Shown here one piece after another: positions 17,813-27,349 of a stretch of 64,000 nt of DNA. Positions within the stretch are counted from its first letter, which is position 1, and every line of letters starts with the position of its first letter. Location: contig NZ_JAPELX010000001.1 of NCBI RefSeq assembly GCF_026343335.1, positions 1,736,001 to 1,800,000 of the forward strand, in the 5' to 3' direction. A program made the translations under genes and the position numbers. The notes below the pieces were generated by a model. The model ran no database searches. It saw only the letters and a list, made by a program, of their open reading frames with translations, and was not told the origin of the DNA. The DNA is from Streptomyces sp. NBC_00078 (GTDB taxonomy: Bacteria; Actinomycetota; Actinomycetes; Streptomycetales; Streptomycetaceae).

Positions 17813-17836
17813 CCTGGCGCACCTCCTTGGGGACGA

Positions 17837-17866
17837 CCAGGCCGGTTCCCGCTGGGGAACCGGCCT
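17837..17866 (-). terminator. Hairpin between metH and the HAD gene
   Basis: A perfect 13-bp stem (CAGGCCGGTTCCC with its complement) closes the loop GCTG. It is downstream of metH, so it can end that transcript. It also lies only 25 bases before the HAD start, so it could equally be a leader hairpin. The gap 17867-18011 holds a run of nine G residues and nothing else recognised. Confidence 0.65.
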
Positions 17867-18011
17867 GCAGTGGACCGACCAGTGTACGTCGCCCGCGACG
17901 GAAGTGCCTCGTTTGACCGAAGCAGGTCCCGGGCACTCCGTGAATACCGCCGGGGGGGGGCGCCCTGACGTGCGCCGACGTGTCCCCGAATGTGTCCGGG
18001 GCCGGCCTTTG

Positions 18012-21000
18012 TCAGCGGGCGTTGAAGTACTTCGCCTCCGGGTGGTGGATCACGATCGCGTCCGTGGACTGCTCGGGGTGCAGCTGGAACTCCTCGGAGA
18101 GGTGGACGCCGATGCGCTCCGGCTGGAGCAGGTCGGCGATCTTGGCGCGGTCCTCCAGGTTGGGGCAGGCTCCGTAGCCGAGGGAGAAGCGGGCGCCCCG
18201 GTACTTCAGAGCGAACATGTCCTCCATCTGGCTCGGGTCCTCACCGGCGAAGCCGAGCTCCGACCGCACGCGTGCGTGCCAGTACTCGGCGAGCGCCTCG
18301 GCCAACTGCACCGACAGGCCGTGCAGTTCGAGGTAGTCGCGGTAGGCGTTCGCCTCGAACATCCGCGCCGTCTCCTCGCCGATCCGCGAACCGACGGTGA
18401 CGACCTGGAGGCCGACGACATCGGTCTCCCCCGCCTCCTGAGGGCGGAAGAAGTCGGCGAGGCACAGCCTGCGGCCGCGGCGCTGGCGCGGGAAGGTGAA
18501 GCGGGTGCGTTCGTTGCCGTGCTCGTCCAGGATGATCAGGTCGTCGTCCTTGGAGACGCACGGGAAGTAGCCGTAGACGACGGCCGCTTCCAGCAGGTTG
18601 TCGGTCTGCAGCCGGTCCAGCAGACCGCGCAGCCGCGGCCGGCCCTCGGTCTCGACCAGCTCCTCGTACGTCGGCCCCTCGCCGGTGCGGGCCTGCTTGA
18701 GACCCCACTGGCCCTTGAACAGCGCGCCCTCGTCCAGCCAGCTCGCGTACTCCTTGAGCTGGATGCCCTTGATCACGCGGGTGTCCCAGAAGGGCGGGGC
18801 GGGGATGCGGTTGTCGGTGGCGACGTCGGAGCGGACGTGGCCCTCCTCCGGGCGCTCCTCGACCTCGACGGCCGAAGCCGCCCGCACCCGGCGCTGCTTG
18901 AGCTCGGGCAGCTTCGCCCCGGGCACCCCGCGCTTGACGCCGATCAGCGCGTCCATCAGACGCAGACCCTCGAACGCGTCGCGGGCGTAGCGGACTTCGC
19001 CCTCGTAGATCTCGTGCAGGTCCTGCTCGACGTACGCGCGCGTGAGGGCCGCGCCGCCGAGGATGACCGGGAAGTCCGCCGCCAGGCCGCGCTGGTTGAG
19101 CTCCTCCAGGTTCTCCTTCATGATCACCGTGGACTTGACCAGCAGCCCCGACATGCCGATCACGTCGGCCCGGTGCTCCTCGGCAGCGTCGAGGATCGCT
19201 GAGACCGGCTGCTTGATGCCGAGGTTGACGACGTTGTAGCCGTTGTTGGACAGGATGATGTCGACGAGGTTCTTGCCGATGTCGTGCACGTCGCCGCGCA
19301 CGGTCGCGAGGACGATGGTGCCCTTGCCCTCGTCGTCGGACTTCTCCATGTGCGGTTCGAGGTGGGCCACCGCGGTCTTCATGACCTCGGCGGACTGGAG
19401 CACGAACGGCAGCTGCATCTGGCCGGAGCCGAACAGCTCGCCGACGACCTTCATGCCGTCCAGGAGCGTCTCGTTGACGATGTCCAGGGCCTTACGGGTG
19501 CTCAGGGCCTCGTCGAGGTCGGCCTCCAGGCCGTTCTTCTCGCCGTCGATGATGCGGCGCTTGAGGCGCTCGTCCAGCGGGAGGGCGGCCAGTTCCTCGG
19601 CCCGGCCCGCCTTCAGGGACTTGGTGGTGGCCCCCTCGAACAGGGCCATCAGCTTCTGCAGCGGGTCGTACCCCTCGGCGCGACGGTCGTGGATCAGGTC
19701 GAGGGCCGTCTGCACCTCCTCCTCGCTGAACCGGGCGATCGGCAGGATCTTCGACGCATGGACGATCGCCGAGTCCAGGCCCGCCTTGACGCATTCGTCG
19801 AGAAAGACGGAGTTGAGCAGGATGCGGGCGGCCGGGTTGAGGCCGAAGGAGATGTTCGACAGACCCAGCGTGGTCTGTACGTCGGGGTGCCGGCGCTTGA
19901 GTTCGCGGATCGCCTCGATGGTGGCGACGCCGTCCTTGCGGGACTCCTCCTGGCCGGTGCAGATGGTGAAGGTCAGGGTGTCGATGAGGATGTCCGACTC
20001 GTGGATGCCCCAGTTGCCGGTCAGGTCTTCGATCAGCCGTTCGGCGATCTCGACCTTCTTCTCGGGAGTGCGGGCCTGACCCACCTCGTCGATGGTCAGC
20101 GCGATCAGTGCGGCGCCGTGCTCCTGCGCGAGGCTGGTGACCTTCGCGAAGCGGGACTCCGGACCGTCGCCGTCCTCGTAGTTGACGGAGTTGATGACCG
20201 CGCGGCCGCCGAGCTTCTCCAGCCCGGCGCGGATGACGGGGACCTCGGTGGAGTCAAGGACGATCGGCAGGGTGGAGGCGGTGGCGAAGCGGCCGGCCAG
20301 CTCCTCCATGTCGGCGACGCCGTCGCGGCCGACGTAGTCCACGCAGAGGTCCAGCATGTGGGCGCCCTCGCGGATCTGGTCGCGGGCCATCTCCACGCAG
20401 TCGTCCCAGCGGCCGGACAGCATGGCGTCGCGGAACTTCTTCGAGCCGTTGGCGTTGGTGCGCTCGCCGATGGCCAGGTACGAGGTGTCCTGGCGGAACG
20501 GCACCGTCTGGTAGAGGGAGGCGGCGCCCGGTTCGGGCTGCGGGTGCCGCTCGGTCGGGGCGGTACCTCGGACCCGCTCGACGACCTGGCGCAGATGCTC
20601 GGGGGTGGTGCCGCAGCAGCCGCCGATGAGGGAGAGGCCGTACTCGCGTACGAAGGTCTCCTGGGCGTCGGCGAGCTCCGGCGCCGTGAGCGGGTAGTGG
20701 GCGCCGTCGCGGCCGAGGACCGGCAGGCCCGCGTTGGGCATGCAGGACAGCTGAACGCGCGAGTGGCGGGCCAGGTAGCGCAGGTGCTCGCTCATCTCGG
20801 CCGGTCCGGTGGCGCAGTTCAGCCCGATCATGTCGATGCCGAGCGGTTCCAGCGCGGTGAGCGCGGCGCCGATCTCCGAGCCGAGCAGCATGGTGCCGGT
20901 CGTCTCGACCGTCACCGACACGATGAGCGGGACCTCGTACCCGGCCGTCTCCATGGCCCGGCGGGCGGCCAGGACGGAGGCCTTGGTCTGCAGCAGGTCC

Positions 21001-21527
21001 TGGGTGGTCTCCACCAGCAGCGCGTCGGCGCCGCCGGCGAGCAGGCCCTCGGCGTTCTGCTGGTACGCGTCACGGATGACATCGAAGGTGGTGTGGCCGA
21101 GGGTGGGCAGCTTGGTGCCGGGGCCCATCGAGCCCAGCACCCAGCGCTGGCGGCCGTCGCGCGCGGCGAACTCGTCCGCCGTCTCGCGGGCGATGCGGGC
21201 ACCGGCCTCGGACAGTTCGGCGACGCGCTCGGGAATGTCGTATTCACCCAGGGCGGTGAGGTTCGCGCCGAAGGTGTTGGTCTCCACGCAGTCGACGCCC
21301 GCGTCGAAGTACTCGGAGTGCACCGAGCGGACGATGTCCGGACGGGTCACGTTGAGGACCTCGTTGCAGCCCTCCAACTGCTGGAAGTCGTCCAGTGTGG
21401 GGTCCTGCGCCTGGAGCATGGTGCCCATCGCTCCGTCGGCGACCACCACTCGGGTGGCGAGCGCCTCACGGAGCGCGGACACACGGGTCCGGCTGTCGGC
21501 GGAAGGGGTCAGTGGCGACGAGGCCAT
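18012..21527 (-). CDS. metH: Cobalamin-dependent methionine synthase MetH
   Basis: Transfers the methyl group of 5-methyltetrahydrofolate to homocysteine through methylcobalamin, making methionine; 1171 residues, full length. Modules in order: homocysteine domain (about 20-320) with zinc ligands in GLNCATGPAEM and GGCCGTTPEHL (Cys304, Cys305); folate domain (about 345-610) beginning YLAIGERTNANGSKKF; cobalamin domain with VRGDVHDIGKNLV, whose His748 in DxHxxG is the lower axial ligand; C-terminal SAM-binding reactivation domain with LGYGACPNLEDRAKI. AAGGGAG precedes the ATG. Divergent from gylR. The leader contains an inverted repeat but no cobalamin-riboswitch pattern that I can recognise. 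Confidence 0.97.
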   Translation of the reverse strand: MASSPLTPSADSRTRVSALREALATRVVVADGAMGTMLQAQDPTLDDFQQLEGCNEVLNVTRPDIVRSVHSEYFDAGVDCVETNTFGANLTALGEYDIPERVAELSEAGARIARETADEFAARDGRQRWVLGSMGPGTKLPTLGHTTFDVIRDAYQQNAEGLLAGGADALLVETTQDLLQTKASVLAARRAMETAGYEVPLIVSVTVETTGTMLLGSEIGAALTALEPLGIDMIGLNCATGPAEMSEHLRYLARHSRVQLSCMPNAGLPVLGRDGAHYPLTAPELADAQETFVREYGLSLIGGCCGTTPEHLRQVVERVRGTAPTERHPQPEPGAASLYQTVPFRQDTSYLAIGERTNANGSKKFRDAMLSGRWDDCVEMARDQIREGAHMLDLCVDYVGRDGVADMEELAGRFATASTLPIVLDSTEVPVIRAGLEKLGGRAVINSVNYEDGDGPESRFAKVTSLAQEHGAALIALTIDEVGQARTPEKKVEIAERLIEDLTGNWGIHESDILIDTLTFTICTGQEESRKDGVATIEAIRELKRRHPDVQTTLGLSNISFGLNPAARILLNSVFLDECVKAGLDSAIVHASKILPIARFSEEEVQTALDLIHDRRAEGYDPLQKLMALFEGATTKSLKAGRAEELAALPLDERLKRRIIDGEKNGLEADLDEALSTRKALDIVNETLLDGMKVVGELFGSGQMQLPFVLQSAEVMKTAVAHLEPHMEKSDDEGKGTIVLATVRGDVHDIGKNLVDIILSNNGYNVVNLGIKQPVSAILDAAEEHRADVIGMSGLLVKSTVIMKENLEELNQRGLAADFPVILGGAALTRAYVEQDLHEIYEGEVRYARDAFEGLRLMDALIGVKRGVPGAKLPELKQRRVRAASAVEVEERPEEGHVRSDVATDNRIPAPPFWDTRVIKGIQLKEYASWLDEGALFKGQWGLKQARTGEGPTYEELVETEGRPRLRGLLDRLQTDNLLEAAVVYGYFPCVSKDDDLIILDEHGNERTRFTFPRQRRGRRLCLADFFRPQEAGETDVVGLQVVTVGSRIGEETARMFEANAYRDYLELHGLSVQLAEALAEYWHARVRSELGFAGEDPSQMEDMFALKYRGARFSLGYGACPNLEDRAKIADLLQPERIGVHLSEEFQLHPEQSTDAIVIHHPEAKYFNAR

Positions 21528-21611
21528 TTAAGGGGCTCCCTTGGGTGCGACGGCTGTCGGCTTTGCACCCCTGGGCGGATCTCCCGCGGCGGGCGCACCT
21601 CGCCAGGGTAA

Positions 21612-21657
21612 CCGGGTCCGCACCGGGATGGTCAGGGCGTCCACGGGGCGGACCCGG
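21612..21657 (-). other. Inverted repeat in the metH 5' leader region
   Basis: CCGGGTCCGC at 21612-21621 pairs with GCGGACCCGG at 21648-21657, a perfect 10-bp stem with a 26-base loop. It lies 85-130 bases upstream of metH and before the gylR promoter region. It could be a leader RNA structure or a protein site. I could not match it to a known riboswitch class. Confidence 0.35.
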
Positions 21658-21750
21658 GTGACGGGCAGGTCACTCAGGGGATACGAGTGACACAACAGAT
21701 CGCGACGGATGACGACCAACCATTAGCGGGAGGTCGACATCGACCGGTAG

Positions 21751-21769
21751 TGTTCGACATTGCCGAACA
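21751..21769. promoter_or_regulatory. GylR operator at gylR (autoregulatory)
   Basis: The perfect inverted repeat TGTTCG-N7-CGAACA lies 53 bases before the gylR start. A closely related site precedes glpF at 22805-22823. GylR is known in Streptomyces to control its own gene and the glycerol operon, so shared palindromes at just these two promoters are very likely its operators. Confidence 0.75.
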
Positions 21770-21821
21770 GCGGCAGCGGCGTCGCACGTCGACGGTCGAA
21801 GGGGACGGAGGCAGCACGGCG

Positions 21822-22586
21822 ATGGCACGGAACATCCAGTCGCTCGAACGGGCGGCCGCGATGCTGCGGCTGCTCGCGGGCGGCGAGCGACGGCTCGGCC
21901 TCTCGGACATCGCCTCGTCACTGGGCCTCGCCAAGGGCACCGCCCACGGGATTCTGCGCACCCTCCAGCAGGAGGGCTTCGTCGAGCAGGACGACGCCTC
22001 CGGGCGCTATCAGCTGGGCGCCGAACTGCTGCGCCTGGGCACCACCTACCTCGATGTGCACGAGCTGCGGGCGCGGGCCCTGGTGTGGACGGACGACCTG
22101 GCCAGGTCCAGCGGGGAGAGCGTGTATCTCGGCGTCCTGCACCAGCAGGGCGTGCTGATCGTGCACCACGTCTTCCGGCCCGACGACAGCCGTCAGGTGC
22201 TGGAGATCGGGGCCATGCAGCCCCTGCACTCCACGGCCCTGGGCAAGGTCCTGTCGGCCTACGACCCGGTCGCGCACAGCGAGGCCGTCGAGGCCGACCG
22301 CAAGCCCTTCACCGACCGGACCGTGTGCGGGCTGGAGGACTTCGAGCACATCCTCGACATGTCGCGCGCGCGTGGTTACGCGGCCGACGTCGAGGAGACC
22401 TGGGAGGGCGTGGCGTCCGTCGCCGCGCCCATCCACGACCGGCGGCGGATGCCGGTGGGCGCGGTGGGCATCACCGGCGCCGTGGAGCGACTGTGCCGGG
22501 ACGGAGAGCTGCGCCCCGAGCTGATCGCGGCGGTGCGGGACTGCGCCCGTGCGGTGTCGCGGGACCTGGGCGGCGGGCGGTTCTGA
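21822..22586 (+). CDS. gylR: Glycerol operon regulator GylR (IclR family)
   Basis: 254 residues, the length of characterised GylR. IclR-type winged HTH at the N-terminus (SLERAAAMLRLLAGGERRLG then LSDIASSLGLAKGTAHGILR), followed by the IclR effector domain with IGAMQPLHSTALGKVLSAYD, YAADVEETWEGVASVAAPIH and VGAVGITGAVERL. In Streptomyces GylR represses the glycerol operon and itself, with glycerol 3-phosphate as likely inducer. ATG 21822 gives MARNIQSLERAAAML and has GGAGG upstream at slightly long spacing. It is followed by a strong terminator, then the glpF promoter. Confidence 0.95.
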   Translation: MARNIQSLERAAAMLRLLAGGERRLGLSDIASSLGLAKGTAHGILRTLQQEGFVEQDDASGRYQLGAELLRLGTTYLDVHELRARALVWTDDLARSSGESVYLGVLHQQGVLIVHHVFRPDDSRQVLEIGAMQPLHSTALGKVLSAYDPVAHSEAVEADRKPFTDRTVCGLEDFEHILDMSRARGYAADVEETWEGVASVAAPIHDRRRMPVGAVGITGAVERLCRDGELRPELIAAVRDCARAVSRDLGGGRF

Positions 22587-22594
22587 GTGGCATG

Positions 22595-22634
22595 GACGGA
22601 GGCCGGAACGCCGTTCGGTGTTCCGGCCTCCGTC
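22595..22634 (+). terminator. Terminator after gylR
   Basis: A perfect 15-bp stem (GACGGAGGCCGGAAC with its complement) and a 10-base loop lie just past the gylR stop. It insulates gylR from the glycerol operon. Confidence 0.9.
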
Positions 22635-22804
22635 GTGCCTGGACACAGCGCGGCGAACCGTCCAGCCGGTACGCACCGTGCTTGTTACCCCGCCGTACGC
22701 ATCTGACCTGCAAGATCGAGAGCTCACGGCTTTCAGTAACGATCGCGCTTTCGACCACAGAGCTCTTGACTCGCAGGCGACGCCGGAGCAAGACTCCCGT
22801 CCAT

Positions 22805-22847
22805 CGGTCGGCATTGTCGAACACCTACCGGCAATACGCGCTAGAGT
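22805..22847 (+). promoter_or_regulatory. glpF promoter region with GylR operator
   Basis: CGGTCG-N7-CGAACA at 22805-22823 has one perfect half and one degenerate half. It shares the central GACAATGCCGA-type core, read on the minus strand, with the gylR site. A -10-like TAGAGT follows at 22842-22847, about 100 bases before glpF. The rest of 22635-22950 has no gene that I can support. Confidence 0.6.
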
Positions 22848-22950
22848 GTGACAACGCCAAGGGCCGGCATCGCTCTCACCCCGAGAGCAGCTCGAACTCC
22901 CGGAGGGACCCGGGGTTCGGTCCCCTGGACGAAGGACAAAGGAGTCGCGG

Positions 22951-23745
22951 GTGTCCAGCTCCGACATCTTCATCGGCGAGACCATCGGTACCGCCATACT
23001 CATCCTGCTCGGCGGCGGCGTCTGCGCCGCCGTGACGCTGAAGGCCTCCAAGGCCCGTAACGCCGGCTGGCTGGCCATCACCTTCGGGTGGGGCTTCGCG
23101 GTACTCACGGCGGTCTACACGTCGGCGCCGCTCTCCGGCGCCCACCTGAACCCGGCTGTGACGCTCGCACTCGCGATCAAGGACGGCGACTGGGGCAACG
23201 TCCCGGTGTACTGGGCCGGACAGCTGCTCGGCGCCGCGATCGGCGCGAGCCTGGTCTGGGTCGCCTACTACGGGCAGTTCCACGCGCACCTCACCGACAA
23301 GGAGATCGTCGGCGGTCCGGGTGCGCAGGCCACGAAGGTCAAGGCCGTCGAGGCCCAGGAGGCGGGCGCCGGCCCGGTGCTGGGCATCTTCTCCACCGGC
23401 CCGGAGATCCGCGTCGTGTGGCAGAACCTCGCCACGGAGATCATCGGCACGATCGTGCTGGTGCTGGCCGTCCTCACGCAGGGCCTGAACGACAGCGGCA
23501 AGGGCCTCGGCACGCTGGGCGCCCTGATCACCGCACTCGTGGTCGTCTCGATCGGTCTGTCCCTCGGCGGCCCGACCGGCTACGCGATCAACCCGGCCCG
23601 TGACCTCGGCCCGCGCATCGTGCACGCCCTGCTCCCCCTGCCCAACAAGGGCAGGTCCGACTGGAGCTACGCCTGGATCCCGGTGGTCGGTCCGCTGATC
23701 GGCGGCGCCATCGCTGCAGGCATCTACAACGTCGCTTTTGCTTAA
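22951..23745 (+). CDS. glpF: Glycerol uptake facilitator GlpF (MIP/aquaporin family)
   Basis: Six-helix channel for passive glycerol entry, 264 residues. Two half-helix motifs are present: GAHLNPAVT and [13 protein letters not shown]. The Asp after NPAR in the second motif (NPARD) is the glycerol-channel signature that separates aquaglyceroporins from water channels. Start is GTG 22951 with AAAGGAG upstream. First gene of the glpF-glpK-glpD operon, 79 bases before glpK. Expected to be repressed by GylR and induced on glycerol. Confidence 0.95.
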   Translation: MSSSDIFIGETIGTAILILLGGGVCAAVTLKASKARNAGWLAITFGWGFAVLTAVYTSAPLSGAHLNPAVTLALAIKDGDWGNVPVYWAGQLLGAAIGASLVWVAYYGQFHAHLTDKEIVGGPGAQATKVKAVEAQEAGAGPVLGIFSTGPEIRVVWQNLATEIIGTIVLVLAVLTQGLNDSGKGLGTLGALITALVVVSIGLSLGGPTGYAINPARDLGPRIVHALLPLPNKGRSDWSYAWIPVVGPLIGGAIAAGIYNVAFA

Positions 23746-23824
23746 GAGCACCGGGCTTCACCGCACTTAACCAGCACCGCGCCGTACAGACAGCCCCACA
23801 TCCACGGAACTCCAGGAGCACACA

Positions 23825-25366
23825 GTGACCGACGCGCACACCGCCGGCCCCTTCATCGCCGCGATCGACCAGGGCACCACCTCCAGCCGCTGCATCGTGT
23901 TCGACCGGGACGGCCGTATCGTCTCCGTCGACCAGAAGGAGCACGAGCAGATCTTCCCGAAGCCGGGCTGGGTCGAGCACAACGCCAACGAGATCTGGAC
24001 GAACGTCCAGGAGGTCGTCGCCGGAGCCGTCCAGAAGGCCGGCATCACCCGTGACGACATCAAGGCCATCGGCATCACCAACCAGCGTGAGACCACGCTG
24101 CTCTGGGACAAGAACACCGGTGAGCCCGTCCACAACGCCATCGTCTGGCAGGACACCCGCACCGACGCCCTGTGCAAGGAGCTGGGCCGCAACGTCGGCC
24201 AGGACCGCTTCCGCCGCGAGACCGGCCTCCCGCTGGCCTCGTACTTCGCGGGCCCCAAGGCCCGCTGGCTGCTCGACAACGTCGAGGGCCTGCGCGAGCG
24301 CGCCGAGGCGGGCGACATCCTCTTCGGCACCATGGACAGCTGGGTCATCTGGAACCTGACCGGTGGTGTCAACGGCGGCCGGCACGTCACCGACGTCACC
24401 AACGCCTCCCGCACCATGCTGATGAACCTGCACACCATGGAGTGGGACGACAAGATCGCCGAGTCCATCGGCGTCCCGCTGGCGATGCTGCCGGAGATCC
24501 GCTCCTCCGCCGAGGTGTACGGCGAGATCAGCGGCGGCAAGCTGGGCGACCTGCTCGGCGGCATCCCGGTCGCCTCCGCGCTCGGCGACCAGCAGGCGGC
24601 CCTGTTCGGCCAGACCTGTTTCGCGGAGGGCGAGGCCAAGTCGACGTACGGCACCGGCACCTTCCTGCTGATGAACACCGGTCACAAGCCGGTCAACTCG
24701 TACAACGGCCTGCTGACCACGGTCGGCTACCGCATCGGTGAAGAGAAGGCCGTCTACGCCCTGGAGGGCTCGATCGCCGTCACCGGTTCGCTGGTGCAGT
24801 GGATGCGGGACCAGATGGGCCTGATCTCCACCGCCGCCGAGATCGAGACCCTCGCGCTCACGGTCGAGGACAACGGCGGCGCCTACTTCGTGCCGGCCTT
24901 CTCCGGTCTGTTCGCCCCGTACTGGCGCTCCGACGCCCGCGGTGTGATCGCCGGCCTCACCCGGTACGTCACCAAGGCGCACCTCGCGCGCGCCGTCCTG
25001 GAGGCCACGGCCTGGCAGACCCGTGAGATCACCGACGCCATGACGAAGGACTCCGGCGTCGAGCTCGCGGCGATCAAGGTCGACGGCGGTATGACCTCCA
25101 ACAACCTGCTGATGCAGACGCTCTCGGACTTCGTGGACGCCCCCGTGGTGCGCCCGATGGTCGCCGAGACCACCTGCCTCGGTGCCGCTTACGCCGCCGG
25201 TCTCGCCGTCGGCTTCTGGACCAGCACCGACGACCTGCGTGCCAACTGGCGCCGGGCCGCCGAATGGACCCCCAACATGGCCGCGGAGAAGCGCGACCGT
25301 GAGTACAAGAGCTGGCTCAAGGCCGTGGAGCGGACCATGGGCTGGCTCGAGGACGACGAGAGCTGA
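23825..25366 (+). CDS. glpK: Glycerol kinase GlpK
   Basis: FGGY-family kinase, 513 residues, that phosphorylates glycerol to sn-glycerol 3-phosphate with ATP and so traps it in the cell. N-terminal phosphate motif [20 protein letters not shown]; glycerol-binding region [20 protein letters not shown] and [10 protein letters not shown]; adenosine motif [22 protein letters not shown] start with CAGGAG upstream. 51 bases before glpD in the same operon. Confidence 0.97.
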   Translation: MTDAHTAGPFIAAIDQGTTSSRCIVFDRDGRIVSVDQKEHEQIFPKPGWVEHNANEIWTNVQEVVAGAVQKAGITRDDIKAIGITNQRETTLLWDKNTGEPVHNAIVWQDTRTDALCKELGRNVGQDRFRRETGLPLASYFAGPKARWLLDNVEGLRERAEAGDILFGTMDSWVIWNLTGGVNGGRHVTDVTNASRTMLMNLHTMEWDDKIAESIGVPLAMLPEIRSSAEVYGEISGGKLGDLLGGIPVASALGDQQAALFGQTCFAEGEAKSTYGTGTFLLMNTGHKPVNSYNGLLTTVGYRIGEEKAVYALEGSIAVTGSLVQWMRDQMGLISTAAEIETLALTVEDNGGAYFVPAFSGLFAPYWRSDARGVIAGLTRYVTKAHLARAVLEATAWQTREITDAMTKDSGVELAAIKVDGGMTSNNLLMQTLSDFVDAPVVRPMVAETTCLGAAYAAGLAVGFWTSTDDLRANWRRAAEWTPNMAAEKRDREYKSWLKAVERTMGWLEDDES

Positions 25367-25417
25367 CGAGAGCTCCCGACGGCTCTCGCACGCTCTGATG
25401 AGGAGTAAGAACCCGAA

Positions 25418-27034
25418 ATGACCAGTCAGTCCACCCTGCAGTCCGTGCCTGCCCTGGGTACGCGCCCGGCCTCCGCCTCGAACCCGAGCCGAGCCGAGAC
25501 CCGGGAGCAGCTCTCCAAGGCGTCGTACGACCTTCTCGTGATCGGCGGCGGCATCCTGGGCATCTCCACCGCCTGGCACGCCGCGCAGTCCGGCCTCAGG
25601 GTGGCTCTGGTCGACGCCGGCGACTTCGCCGGCGCCACCTCGTCCGCCTCCTCCAAGCTGCTCCACGGCGGTCTGCGATACCTGCAGACCGGCGCGGTGA
25701 AGCTGGTGGCGGAGAACCACTTCGAGCGCCGTGCGGTGTCTCGCCAGGTGGCCCCCCACCTGGCGAACCCGCTCACGTTCTACCTCCCCGTGTACAAGGG
25801 CGGGCCGCACGGCGCTGCGAAGCTCGGGGCGGGCGTCTTCGCCTACTCCGCGCTCTCCGCGTTCGGTGACGGCGTGGGCCACCTCCTCTCCCCCGCCAAG
25901 GCGGCGCAGGACGTGCCCGAGCTGCGCACCGACAACCTCAAGGCCGTCGCGGTCTACGGCGACGACCAGATGAACGACGCGCGCATGGCGCTGATGACGG
26001 TCCGTGCGGCCGTCGAGGCGGGCGCGGTCGTCCTCAACCACGCCGAGGTGACCGGCCTGAGGTTCACCAAGGGCCGGGTGACCGGTGCCGACCTGCGCGA
26101 CCGCACCTCCGGCGACGAATTCGGCGTCAACGCCCGTCTGGTGCTCAACGCGACCGGCCCGTGGGTCGACCACCTGCGCCGCATGGAGGACCCGAACGCC
26201 GCCCCTTCGATCCGGCTGTCGAAGGGCGCGCATCTGGTCCTGAAGCGGACGTCCCCGTGGAAGGCCGCGCTCGCGACCCCGATCGACAAGTACCGCATCA
26301 CCTTCGCCCTCCCCTGGGAGGACATGCTCCTGCTCGGCACGACCGACGAGGAGTTCGAGGGCGACCCGGCGGACGTCGCGGTCAACGAGAAGGACATATC
26401 CCAGATCCTGGACGAGGCCGCGTTCTCGGTCCGCGACCAGCAGCTGTCCCGTGACCTCATCACGTACTCCTTCGCGGGTCTGCGCGTGCTGCCGGGCGGC
26501 CCCGGCGACACGGCGAAGGCCAAGCGCGAGACCGTGGTGACGGAAGGCCGTGCCGGGATGCTGTCCGTCGCGGGCGGCAAGTGGACGACCTTCCGGCACA
26601 TCGGCCGTACGGTCATGCAGAAGCTGGAGGCGCTGCCGGGCGCTCCGCTGGGTGACGACTTCGAGCCGATCTCGTCCCTGCCGAAGAAGCTGCCGCTTCC
26701 CGGCGTCGCCAACCCGCGCGCGGTCGCGCACCGCCTGCTGGTCGACAACCCCGGGCCGGGTCCGCGTATGGCGGCCGACACCGCCAAGCACCTTGCCACG
26801 CACTACGGTTCGCTGGCCTTCGACATCGCCCGTCTGGCCAACGACAACCCGGAGCTGGCCGGGCGCGTCCACCCCGACGCCCCGGAGATCTGGGCGCAGG
26901 TCGTCTACGCCCGGGACAACGAGTGGGCCGAGTCGCCGGACGACGTGCTGCGCCGTCGTACGACGCTGACGATCCGGGGGCTGGCGACGGACGACGTCCG
27001 CGCGAAGGTCCAGGACCTGCTCGACAAGAAGTAG
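25418..27034 (+). CDS. glpD: Aerobic glycerol-3-phosphate dehydrogenase GlpD
   Basis: Membrane-associated FAD enzyme, 538 residues, oxidising glycerol 3-phosphate to dihydroxyacetone phosphate and passing electrons to quinone. FAD-binding Rossmann motif YDLLVIGGGILGISTAWHAA at about 33-52, followed by the family motif SSASSKLLHGGLRYLQTGAV. Substrate-domain landmarks include LLLGTTDEEFEGDPADVAVN and GKWTTFRHIGRTVM. ATG start with GATGAGGAG upstream. Last gene of the glycerol operon; a terminator follows. Confidence 0.97.
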   Translation: MTSQSTLQSVPALGTRPASASNPSRAETREQLSKASYDLLVIGGGILGISTAWHAAQSGLRVALVDAGDFAGATSSASSKLLHGGLRYLQTGAVKLVAENHFERRAVSRQVAPHLANPLTFYLPVYKGGPHGAAKLGAGVFAYSALSAFGDGVGHLLSPAKAAQDVPELRTDNLKAVAVYGDDQMNDARMALMTVRAAVEAGAVVLNHAEVTGLRFTKGRVTGADLRDRTSGDEFGVNARLVLNATGPWVDHLRRMEDPNAAPSIRLSKGAHLVLKRTSPWKAALATPIDKYRITFALPWEDMLLLGTTDEEFEGDPADVAVNEKDISQILDEAAFSVRDQQLSRDLITYSFAGLRVLPGGPGDTAKAKRETVVTEGRAGMLSVAGGKWTTFRHIGRTVMQKLEALPGAPLGDDFEPISSLPKKLPLPGVANPRAVAHRLLVDNPGPGPRMAADTAKHLATHYGSLAFDIARLANDNPELAGRVHPDAPEIWAQVVYARDNEWAESPDDVLRRRTTLTIRGLATDDVRAKVQDLLDKK

Positions 27035-27116
27035 ACCTCGCGCCGGCCCCTTCCCTGACCAGGGCCGGCCGCGTCGGGGAACGGCCCCTCTCCCCGGGGG
27101 GCCGCCTCCCGTGATG

Positions 27117-27150
27117 GGGGCGGCCCCGCGCCGACGGAGCCGCCCCTTTT
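27117..27150 (+). terminator. Terminator of the glycerol operon
   Basis: GGGGCGGC pairs with GCCGCCCC across a 14-base loop and is followed by TTTT at 27147-27150. It lies 83 bases after the glpD stop. Confidence 0.75.
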
Positions 27151-27248
27151 GCGTGCCCGTCCGTCAATGCCGGTGGTTTCATGGGCATATGAGCCCTCCA
27201 CTGGGCCGCACTCCTCGCCGCCCTGGAGATTCTCGCTCTGAGCTGAGC

Positions 27249-27338
27249 GTTCGGTGCCCCGTTCAGTCCACCGAACGCAGACGGACCCCCATAATGGTCT
27301 GAGACATCGGATGTCTGAACGACAGGTCTGAACGACAG
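27249..27338 (+). promoter_or_regulatory. Promoter/operator region of the FadR-type regulator
   Basis: Three repeat elements crowd this stretch: an inverted repeat GTTCGGTG-N12-CACCGAAC (27249-27276); a perfect 15-base palindrome AGACATC-G-GATGTCT (27302-27316); and two perfect head-to-tail copies of GTCTGAACGACAG (27313-27325, 27326-27338), the second ending at the ribosome site. A -10-like CATAAT is at 27290-27295. The gene downstream encodes a GntR-family regulator, so self-regulation through these elements is likely. Confidence 0.5.
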
Positions 27339-27349
27339 GGAGGCCGGCC

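Noticed and set aside
19284-21611. 775-codon plus-strand frame over metH
   Set aside because: Antisense shadow of methionine synthase with Gly/Val/Ala/Asp-biased content.
21528-21680. Cobalamin riboswitch upstream of metH
   Set aside because: I looked for the conserved B12-box pattern and did not find it. Only a simple inverted repeat is present.
23588-26872. Roughly 1094-codon minus-strand frame over glpF, glpK and glpD
   Set aside because: Antisense shadow of three conserved genes; composition-driven and without motifs.
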